Origin: Saprospiraceae bacterium
GTDB lineage: Bacteria > Bacteroidota > Bacteroidia > Chitinophagales > Saprospiraceae
Reading direction: 5' to 3'
Assembly (NCBI GenBank): GCA_020630045.1
Contig: JAHDCE010000279.1
Coordinates: 1 to 6,124 of the forward strand
Length of the DNA: 6,124 nucleotides
The notes beneath the pieces are model-generated. The model saw only the letters and a program-made list of their open reading frames with translations. It was not told the origin of the DNA and did not search any database. Of this stretch, positions 1-5,726 are shown one piece after another (the stretch's first letter is position 1; each line of letters opens with the position of its first letter). The translations under genes were made by a program, and so were the position numbers.

Positions 1-1
1 T

Positions 2-1357
2 GGCGATGGCTTCGGATATGTGACCGAATTCCTCAAACCCGATGAGATTAAAAAACGATGGGGCTCTTCCGGTATGCAAGTGCCGGAAGGCGACCCGATT
101 CTTGTATCGGACGATACCCAAATGGCAATTGCCGTGCACAATGCTTTTCGAGACTGTTTGGAAATAGACGGCGAAATCCGTCCGGATAACTTAGAAACTC
201 ATTTGCGAAAGCATTTCATCACTTGGTATCACGACCCTAAAAACAATCGGGCACCCGGGATGACTTGCTTGACTTCCATCGAAAAATTGGAAAAAGGACT
301 TCCTTGGCCGGAAGCGACCAACATGGGTTCGAAAGGATGCGGTGCGAATATGCGAGTACCTTTTATTCCATTACTTCATTTACGCGATTCCGCTTGGAGT
401 GTGGAACAGTTGGGGATATGGAGTCAGTTCCAATCCGCCTTGACTCATGCCCATTCTACGGCGTTAGCGGCATCGGATGCGACGAGTTACGCCATACAAC
501 GATTGATGGTCGATTACTTGCCTGCGGAAAGGTTGTTGTCTTCCTTGTTGATTTATGCAAGAAAACGTCATCACGATTACTCGAAATCCTATCTCGGGAC
601 ACTTTGGGAAAAGACCCCCGCCCCCGATCAATATGAATTTTCCCGTAAGGGATGGGAAGAATGCATAGCCGTGCTGGAAAATGTACAGGCCGCTTTGGTA
701 TCGGATCATGCCAGTGTAGACCCTTGCGATTTCCTAGGAGAAGGCTGGATTGCGGAAGAAGCGTTGGGAGTCGCTTTATATTGTTTTCTGTCCCATCCGG
801 ATGATGCGGTCGCAGCGCTTCGGATGGCGGTGAATACCAAGGGGGATTCTGATTCCATCGCTTGTATTTGTGGTGCACTGTGTGGCGCTCATTTAGGTGT
901 AGAAGCTTTTCCGGTCGATTGGGTGGAACGAATCGAATACAAGGAAACTCTAGAAGCAATTTGTGCCTATTATGATGTAGAAGATGCTAATGCCATTCGT
1001 ATTCAAGCGTACAAGGAAAGTCTATTGCCTTATTTCGACTTAGAGGCGGAACTAAAGCATGACGGAAAGGCATTTCGATTGACTCGCGAAGAAGTTCTTG
1101 AATTGATTTCACTTAGGAAGGGAGATAATTTCAAGGACATGGGTTCACCCGAAACCGCTATGGTTATTCAAGTTGTTCGAACATTGAAATGTAAATGGGA
1201 AGGTTTTCCAAGGAGTGGAATTATGAATTATACCGCTCGGCTATTAAAAACGCCCTCCCGGATAGTAGAAAATCTATTGGATGCCCATGCCAATCAGATG
1301 GCTTGGCGCGAAGGGGGGGATTGGCGGTACTATCACCCTTATCCAAAGGACGAATGA
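2..1357 (+). CDS. ADP-ribosylglycohydrolase family protein, 5' end outside window
   Basis: This is a probable ADP-ribosylglycohydrolase (DraG/ARH fold), a metal-dependent enzyme that removes ADP-ribose from proteins or related substrates; the actual substrate cannot be told. A GTG at 20 could be read as a start, but the frame is open to the window edge and the six codons before it read GDGFGY, followed by VTEF. This matches the family's N-terminal GxxxGDALGxxxEF motif, so the true start lies upstream. Numbering from the GTG, SDDTQ at residues 30-34 and GDSDS at 275-279 correspond to the two Asp-rich metal-binding motifs. GANMRV and the LTHAH segment are also typical, as is GWIAEEALGVALYCF. 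The catalytic core seems to end near residue 317. About 128 further residues follow that I do not recognise, ending in an aromatic, basic tail (WRYYHPYPKDE). It is separated by 161 bp from the next operon, with no sign of cotranscription. Confidence 0.88.
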   Translation, partial: GDGFGYVTEFLKPDEIKKRWGSSGMQVPEGDPILVSDDTQMAIAVHNAFRDCLEIDGEIRPDNLETHLRKHFITWYHDPKNNRAPGMTCLTSIEKLEKGLPWPEATNMGSKGCGANMRVPFIPLLHLRDSAWSVEQLGIWSQFQSALTHAHSTALAASDATSYAIQRLMVDYLPAERLLSSLLIYARKRHHDYSKSYLGTLWEKTPAPDQYEFSRKGWEECIAVLENVQAALVSDHASVDPCDFLGEGWIAEEALGVALYCFLSHPDDAVAALRMAVNTKGDSDSIACICGALCGAHLGVEAFPVDWVERIEYKETLEAICAYYDVEDANAIRIQAYKESLLPYFDLEAELKHDGKAFRLTREEVLELISLRKGDNFKDMGSPETAMVIQVVRTLKCKWEGFPRSGIMNYTARLLKTPSRIVENLLDAHANQMAWREGGDWRYYHPYPKDE

Positions 1358-1397
1358 TTGGTCTTTTTATCTATTCTGAATCAAGGTGGAGAAACAC

Positions 1398-1439
1398 AAA
1401 TGCAATAAAGTTGCAATAAAATGCAACTTTATTGCATTT
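1398..1439. promoter_or_regulatory. Perfect 18-bp inverted repeat, probable tandem operator (Fur/Zur-like, inferred)
   Basis: The arms at 1398-1415 and 1422-1439 are perfect reverse complements around a 6-nt centre. Within them are four half-sites: TGCAA at 1401, TTGCA at 1411, TGCAA at 1422 and TTGCA at 1432, with start-to-start distances of 10, 11 and 10 bp. They form two 15-bp TGCAA-N5-TTGCA boxes side by side. This regular helical spacing suggests binding by two repressor dimers on one DNA face. The site ends 6 bp before a -7 box, so occupation would block the promoter. The lack of a GC-rich stem and of a following T-run argues against an intrinsic terminator for the upstream gene. Assignment to Zur rests only on the nature of the downstream receptor; another Fur-family or unrelated regulator is possible. 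Confidence 0.7.
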
Positions 1440-1445
1440 ACTGTA

Positions 1446-1453
1446 TATCTTTG
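1446..1453 (+). promoter_or_regulatory. Bacteroidota-type -7 promoter box for the lipoprotein-receptor operon
   Basis: TATCTTTG matches the Bacteroidota TAnnTTTG consensus. No TTG lies at the usual 17-23 bp upstream, because that stretch is occupied by the operator repeat; the -33 element is therefore weak or absent. Transcription would start around 1459-1462, giving an untranslated leader of about 58 nt. The leader contains a small AAGGT/ACCTT stem (1461-1465 with 1477-1481). Confidence 0.6.
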
Positions 1454-1518
1454 TATTAGGAAGGTACTTTTACACAACCTTAATAGTTGAAAACACTTAC
1501 TAATAAATCTATTCAAAG

Positions 1519-2076
1519 ATGAAACATTCGCGTTTATTACCCTTGTTACTTTTGGCTTTATTATTTACAGTCACTTCATGTGAGAAGGATGATCCGGACG
1601 TCAACGAAGAAGAATTAATTACAACACTTACATATACTTTGTCTCCGGTAGGAGGAGGGGCGGATGTAGTCATGACTTTCCGTGATTTGGATGGTGACGG
1701 TGGAGATGCTCCTGTTATTACGGGAGGCACACTTGATGCGGGAGTTCAGTACAACGGAGCGATTACATTATTGAACGAGGCGGAATCACCTGCTGAAAAT
1801 ATCACTGAAGAAGTAGAAGGAGAAGATTTGGAACATCAATTCTTTTATGAAACGAGTGTTGCCGGTTTGACTGTAGCCTATGCCGATATGGATGCGGATG
1901 GAAATCCTACCGGATTGGCGACTACTGTAAGTGCGACTACAGTAGGTTCAGGAACACTGAAAGTTACTTTGCGTCACGAACCAAACAAGTCAGGTGAAGG
2001 TGTCGCCGATGGAAATATCACTAACGCAGGTGGAGAAACTGATATTGAAGTTACCTTTGATGTCAATGTGGAATAA
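1519..2076 (+). CDS. Small acidic lipoprotein, partner of the downstream TonB receptor
   Basis: This is a 185-residue predicted lipoprotein. The signal peptide (residues 1-20) has a basic start and a leucine-rich core, and ends in the lipobox VTSC with Cys21. The following EKDDPD is acidic, as in Bacteroidota lipoproteins exported to the cell surface, so an outer-leaflet location is likely. The mature part is strongly acidic, probably mainly beta. It has two loops of the DxDxDG calcium-binding type, DLDGDGGD at 56-63 and DMDADGNPTG at 123-132. Other striking segments are EHQFFY (105-110), RHEPNK (152-157) and NAGGETD (169-175). From memory, similar small lipoproteins with the RHEPNK and NAGGETD segments occur next to TonB receptors in other Bacteroidota and carry only vague names; I could not check this. 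Its stop overlaps the start of the receptor, indicating translational coupling. A role in capturing the receptor's ligand is inferred from position only. Confidence 0.85.
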   Translation: MKHSRLLPLLLLALLFTVTSCEKDDPDVNEEELITTLTYTLSPVGGGADVVMTFRDLDGDGGDAPVITGGTLDAGVQYNGAITLLNEAESPAENITEEVEGEDLEHQFFYETSVAGLTVAYADMDADGNPTGLATTVSATTVGSGTLKVTLRHEPNKSGEGVADGNITNAGGETDIEVTFDVNVE

Positions 2077-4402
2077 GAGTCTTTTTTCTTTATTTTTTAC
2101 AATGTTGTCATTTTCCCTTACGGGAATAATAGCACAAGATTGTAACATTACCGTCAAGGGAACGGTTACCGATGAGGTGACCGGTGTCCCCTTGGAGGTG
2201 GTGAACCTCTACCTTGAAGAAAGCCCCGATGTCGGTACGATGACCGACGAATCCGGGGCTTTTGAAATTTCCGGACTCTGTCCCGGACATTATCATTTGG
2301 TGTTGAGTCATATCGGTTGTGAAACACAACTCATCCACTTGACCATCGAAGAAGATACCCAATTAGAATTGACGATGGATCACTCTTCCCACGTTTTGGA
2401 TAATGTTGTAGTTGTGGGCAGTTCCGATGCTGCATCGACCACTCAATCACAATCCATCAGTAATCTCAAAATACTGGAAAGTGGGAGTGAAAACCTTTCT
2501 AATATCCTAGAAGGATTATCTGGAGTAAATACACTCAAAAATGGTAACGGTATCGCGAAACCCGTCGTACATGGTTTGTACGGCAACCGGATTACGATAC
2601 TGAATAACGGTATCGCCCAAAGTGGTCAACAATGGGGCAATGACCACAGCCCTGAAATCGATCCGCTTGTCGCTAATAGTTTGAAGGTAATCAAAGGTGT
2701 CGGCTCTTTGGAATATCCCGGTTCGAATCTAGGGAGTGTCATCCTAGTCGAACCCAAGAAAATCGGCAAGGAACCCCACTTGCACGGTCGGGTCAATTAT
2801 TTTTTTGAATCCAATGGCTGGGGCAATGGCGTCAATGTCCAATTGCAACAATATACCCCGGCCATCGCTTGGAAAATTAACGGGACACTCAAAAAATCGG
2901 GAGATAGGAAAACACCGGATTATTACCTCAATAACACCGGTTCCCAAGAAGGGAATATCGCTCTTCAATTAGAAAAATCCTTTTCGGAAAAATGGTTTTC
3001 CGAATTGTATTTCAGTTCCTTTAATACCGAACTCGGTGTACTGCGCGGCGGACATATCAGCAACCTCACGGATTTGGAGTTGGCATTCGAAAGGGACGTT
3101 CCTTATTTTACGGAAGACAAATTCAGTTATGCCATTGACGCGCCTAAACAACGAGTCAGTCACCAACTGCTTAAACTCAATTCCAAATATTTTATCAAGC
3201 CCGATCAGCATTTACAATTCACCTTTGCCGGACAGGTGAATAATCGAAAAGAATTCGATATTCGTCGCAGTGGACGTTCGGAGATACCGGCGTTAAGTTT
3301 ATTACAATTCACTTATTTTTTAGAAGGAAAATACCAAGCGGAATTGTCGAATGATATTGGAATAAGAACCGGTCTTCAATTCAATATGATTGACAATACC
3401 AATAATCCGGAAACGGGCATCTTGCCATTGATTCCTGATTATTTCGCCTACGAATCCGGTGCCTATTTATTGATGACCAAAAAGAAAAATGATTGGTTGT
3501 TCGAGCTAGGAGGTAGATACGATAATATTCTTCAAAATGCTGTTACGGTTTCTTCCGGGGCTAATCCGGAAATATTGCGTTATAATAATATCTATCACAA
3601 TTTTTCCGCATCTACGGGAATACGATATCAGGCTTCCGAAAACTTGGATATCGCTTACAATATCGGATACGCTTCCCGCAATCCCGCCGTCAACGAATTG
3701 TACAGTGGCGGCCTACACCAAGGCGTTAGCGGTATTGAAGAAGGAGACCCCGATTTATCCGCCGAATATTCATTGAAAACGACTTTCTCTCTAAATGGTA
3801 AAATCAAAGAAAAACTGTTTTTTGAGTCCTTGTTCTATTATCAAAGATTTTCCGATTATATATTCTTAAATCCGACCGGCGAAACCCGTTTGACCATCCG
3901 TGGAGCGTTTCCCGTATTTCAATACGAACAAACCGATGCTACGATATTCGGGCTTGATTTAATGGGACGATATCAGTTTTCCGAAGTCGTCGGTTTGAAA
4001 ATGATATATAGTTTTATAAAAGGAAAAGACATCGAAAACGATATCGCCTTAATCAATATGCCCGCCAATAATTTGACTGCCGAATTGGGTTTCGCATTTC
4101 CAAAACCTATTCCGGCAGGAAAAAGGAAATTGGAAAACATAAATATTGAAATAACGGATAAATATGTCTTCCGACAAAACAACTTTGAAATCGACCAGGA
4201 CTTTTTGCCTCCTCCCGCCGCCTACAATTTATTGGGTATGAAATTAGCGGCCGATATGCAATTTAAAAATATCCGGACCCACTATTTTATTTCAATAGAA
4301 AACATGTTGAATACCCGTTACCGGGAATATCTCAACCGCCAACGTTATTATGCTGATGACCTAGGAATCAATATCCGTTTAGGCGTCAACTTCCGGTTTT
4401 GA
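2066..4402 (+). CDS. TonB-dependent outer-membrane receptor, possibly for zinc (ZnuD-like plug)
   Basis: This is a 778-residue TonB-dependent receptor that would import a scarce ligand across the outer membrane using TonB/ExbBD energy. The ATG at 2066 is chosen because it begins a good signal peptide (MWNKSLF to GIIA, cleavage after Ala23); the open frame extends upstream to 1994, but that part is a shadow of the lipoprotein gene. In order: a carboxypeptidase-regulatory-like beta domain (about 28-105), a plug (about 112-232) and a beta-barrel ending in the expected terminal phenylalanine (GVNFRF). The N-terminal domain is rich in His and Cys (C72, H75, H77, H82, C85, H91, H106, H109). In the plug, HGLYGNRI begins at His169 and NDHSPEID places Asp193-His194 where ZnuD receptors have a zinc-binding Asp-His. 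Zinc as substrate is therefore an inference; other metals or metal chelates remain possible. It overlaps the lipoprotein gene by 11 bp and shares its operator-controlled promoter. Confidence 0.93.
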   Translation: MWNKSLFSLFFTMLSFSLTGIIAQDCNITVKGTVTDEVTGVPLEVVNLYLEESPDVGTMTDESGAFEISGLCPGHYHLVLSHIGCETQLIHLTIEEDTQLELTMDHSSHVLDNVVVVGSSDAASTTQSQSISNLKILESGSENLSNILEGLSGVNTLKNGNGIAKPVVHGLYGNRITILNNGIAQSGQQWGNDHSPEIDPLVANSLKVIKGVGSLEYPGSNLGSVILVEPKKIGKEPHLHGRVNYFFESNGWGNGVNVQLQQYTPAIAWKINGTLKKSGDRKTPDYYLNNTGSQEGNIALQLEKSFSEKWFSELYFSSFNTELGVLRGGHISNLTDLELAFERDVPYFTEDKFSYAIDAPKQRVSHQLLKLNSKYFIKPDQHLQFTFAGQVNNRKEFDIRRSGRSEIPALSLLQFTYFLEGKYQAELSNDIGIRTGLQFNMIDNTNNPETGILPLIPDYFAYESGAYLLMTKKKNDWLFELGGRYDNILQNAVTVSSGANPEILRYNNIYHNFSASTGIRYQASENLDIAYNIGYASRNPAVNELYSGGLHQGVSGIEEGDPDLSAEYSLKTTFSLNGKIKEKLFFESLFYYQRFSDYIFLNPTGETRLTIRGAFPVFQYEQTDATIFGLDLMGRYQFSEVVGLKMIYSFIKGKDIENDIALINMPANNLTAELGFAFPKPIPAGKRKLENINIEITDKYVFRQNNFEIDQDFLPPPAAYNLLGMKLAADMQFKNIRTHYFISIENMLNTRYREYLNRQRYYADDLGINIRLGVNFRF

Positions 4403-4404
4403 TG

Positions 4405-4438
4405 TCAAGTATCCATGATATTTGATACACTCACTTGA
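4405..4438. repeat. Imperfect inverted repeat after the receptor gene
   Basis: TCAAGTATC at 4405-4413 pairs with GATAC at 4424-4428 and TTGA at 4435-4438, with a 6-nt bulge on the right side. It begins two bases after the receptor stop codon and reaches to within 11 bp of the next -7 box. It could be a weak terminator or an operator for the next gene. The stem is AT-rich and no T-run follows, so neither role is firm. Confidence 0.3.
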
Positions 4439-4448
4439 ATGTAATCGG

Positions 4449-4456
4449 TATCTTTG
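4449..4456 (+). promoter_or_regulatory. Bacteroidota-type -7 promoter box before the coiled-coil/J-domain genes
   Basis: TATCTTTG again fits TAnnTTTG and shares ten bases (TATCTTTGTA) with the upstream promoter. A TTTG at 4421-4424 could be the -33 element, with a slightly long 24-bp spacer. The expected transcription start lies only a few bases before the ATG at 4468, so the message would have a very short or absent leader. This supports 4468 over the TTG at 4435 as the start of the next gene. Confidence 0.55.
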
Positions 4457-4467
4457 TAAAAAAAGAT

Positions 4468-4746
4468 ATGGCGAAAGAGATTACCAAGTCAAGTGAACTT
4501 TTACGGCAAGAGGCCGAATTGGAAGAATTAAGAAAAGAATACAAGAAAGTCCGGAAAAATTTGAAAAGCAATACCACCCGTCTGAACAATGACCGGAAAA
4601 GAATTGCTGAAATTCAAATGGAAGTCGCCAAAGAAGTAGGGCCGCTTCAAATGAAGATGATGGAATTCCAGGAACAGTACCTTGAAAAAATGGAAAAAAT
4701 GCGTGCTTCAAAGAAGGTTCCGAAAAGGGAAAAAATTATATCATAG
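4468..4746 (+). CDS. Short coiled-coil protein, probably the N-terminal part of an interrupted J-domain protein
   Basis: From the ATG at 4468 this reads 92 residues, almost entirely charged heptad-like helix (for example ELLRQEAELEELRKEYKKV), ending at a TAG at 4744. An earlier in-frame TTG at 4435 is rejected because it lies upstream of the -7 box. No signal peptide or catalytic motif is visible. After the TAG the same frame stays open through the J-domain gene, with only 39 bases between the stop and its ATG. I therefore suspect that this is the N-terminal coiled coil of one longer protein of about 311 codons. The alternatives are two cotranscribed genes for interacting proteins, or a local sequence error: bases 4740-4772 read IIEEIKEERWI in the +2-shifted frame, which is also helix-like. 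Confidence 0.6.
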   Translation: MAKEITKSSELLRQEAELEELRKEYKKVRKNLKSNTTRLNNDRKRIAEIQMEVAKEVGPLQMKMMEFQEQYLEKMEKMRASKKVPKREKIIS

Positions 4747-4785
4747 AAGAAATCAAAGAAGAGAGATGGATTTGACTTTGAAGCG

Positions 4786-5403
4786 ATGGCGGAAGAATAC
4801 GCCAAGCAAAAAGCGCAAGAGGATTACGAACGCCGGATATTCGAAAAGTTTCACAAAAAGCCCCCGGTAGCGGAACAAAAATCAATTCGCAAAGTATATA
4901 TGGAGCTGTCCAAAAAGTTTCATCCGGATTTGGCGAAGACCAAGCAGGAAGAAACCCGTTTCAACGAAATCATGGTACGGATTAATCGGGCATACGAGAT
5001 TGGGGATATCGCCAAGTTATTGGAAATCCGAGATGAATTAAAACAATATTCATCGGATACTCACAATACGGAGCAGGATACCCCTTCACTATCATTCATC
5101 AATCATGAAATCGCCAAGGTAAAACATGAATTGGATTTGATCAAAGGTCAACTCAAACGCTCTCGTGGCGAACTTGCCGAGTTGAGAGCTTCCGAAGCGG
5201 GAATGCTACTGGCGGATTACAAGCGTTACAAAAAAGAGGGCTACGACCTCATCGATGAAATGCGTTTTGAAATAGAAGAAGAAGTAGATGCCCTTCAAAC
5301 CATGTTGAAGGGTCTGGACAAATATGCGCAAACCGGAAAAATGCCATTCGAGGTCCAGATGATGATGGGGATGATTGATATCGACGTCAGGGATTTTTTC
5401 TAA
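4786..5403 (+). CDS. J-domain (DnaJ-like) protein with C-terminal coiled coil
   Basis: This 205-residue cytoplasmic protein has a J-domain core, the part of DnaJ-type co-chaperones that stimulates the ATPase of DnaK (Hsp70). IRKVYMELSKKF (34-45) fits helix II, HPD is at 46-48, and FNEIMVRINRAYEIGDI (59-75) fits helix III. Helix I is poorly matched and may be DYERRIFEKF (13-22). There is no Gly/Phe stretch and no zinc-finger domain, so this is not DnaJ itself but a type III J-protein. Residues about 104-180 form charged helices, probably a coiled coil, which may bind a client or partner. The C-terminus is Met- and Asp-rich (MMMGMIDIDVRDFF). The ATG at 4786 lacks a close Shine-Dalgarno sequence (AGAAGAGAG lies about 20 bases upstream). 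The frame continues upstream without a stop to the amber codon of the preceding segment, so the real start or gene extent is uncertain. Confidence 0.82.
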   Translation: MAEEYAKQKAQEDYERRIFEKFHKKPPVAEQKSIRKVYMELSKKFHPDLAKTKQEETRFNEIMVRINRAYEIGDIAKLLEIRDELKQYSSDTHNTEQDTPSLSFINHEIAKVKHELDLIKGQLKRSRGELAELRASEAGMLLADYKRYKKEGYDLIDEMRFEIEEEVDALQTMLKGLDKYAQTGKMPFEVQMMMGMIDIDVRDFF

Positions 5404-5428
5404 TCCTACAAAGATTGAATGTTCTGGA

Positions 5429-5482
5429 GGAGTCTTTTGGAGTATGAATCACTATCCACTTTTCACTTTCCAAAAACACTCC
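5429..5482. repeat. Stem-loop after the J-domain gene, possible terminator
   Basis: GGAGT and TTTTGGA (5429-5433, 5435-5441) pair with TCCAAAA and ACTCC (5469-5475, 5478-5482). The result is a 12-bp stem with a small internal loop and a 27-nt hairpin loop. It lies about 25 bases after the J-domain stop codon, a fitting place for a terminator. The large loop and the absence of a T-run leave its role open. Confidence 0.3.
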
Positions 5483-5541
5483 CTTAACGCTTCCTTATAA
5501 ATAACCCGGGAATCCGGCCGGTCAAATGGGTGTAATTAAAA

Positions 5542-5699
5542 CATACTTGAAATGAATTGGTATGGAAGGATTATGACTATTTTGTTCTTTGGCGATTTAT
5601 CAAGCACAGACATAGCCGTAGCTATGTCAAGTATTTTTAAAGAAGCGAAAGGTCAAAAGAGCTAGACAGAAACATACAAACCACTTCATTTCGAGTATG
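5542..5699. repeat. 158-bp imperfect palindrome (MITE-like element or structured RNA)
   Basis: This fills most of the 323-bp gap between genes. The outer arms are 5542-5564 and 5673-5699: the right arm's reverse complement matches the left at all but two positions apart from a 4-nt insertion. Each arm is itself bounded by CATAC and GTATG. A second paired layer joins 5577-5593 to 5645-5661 (13 Watson-Crick pairs and one G-T in 17 positions). The core is a perfect 8-bp stem, GACATAGC at 5609-5616 and GCTATGTC at 5621-5628, with a CGTA loop. A T5 run follows the core at 5634. No open frame of note and no clear target-site duplication are visible. The nested symmetry and sharp ends suggest a miniature inverted-repeat element or foldback; a transcribed hairpin RNA or an elaborate terminator is possible. 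The rest of the gap (5404-5541) shows only the stem-loop annotated separately and a GC-rich patch near 5505-5521. Confidence 0.6.
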
Positions 5700-5726
5700 A
5701 AATTGACTCATCAAAAATTTGAAATC

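Noticed and set aside
456..959. Open frame of 167 codons on the minus strand within the glycohydrolase gene
   Set aside because: It lies opposite a clearly recognisable enzyme, and its translation is rich in Pro, His and Arg with no family resemblance, as expected for an antisense shadow.
1398..1439. Intrinsic terminator for the glycohydrolase gene
   Set aside because: The stem is AT-rich, no T-run follows, and the half-site phasing and promoter position fit an operator better.
1994..2065. Upstream extension of the receptor frame to an earlier ATG
   Set aside because: It would place 24 polar residues before a good signal peptide and lies wholly inside the lipoprotein gene; the ATG at 2066 opens the signal peptide directly.
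5419..5487. A 22-codon open frame after the J-domain gene (starts MFWRSLLEY)
   Set aside because: It has no ribosome binding site or recognisable feature, and it coincides with the stem-loop; such short frames occur by chance.
4402..5634. Shared 11-mer ATGTCAAGTAT at 4402 and 5624
   Set aside because: A few 11-base matches are expected by chance in a window of this size, and the similarity does not extend further.
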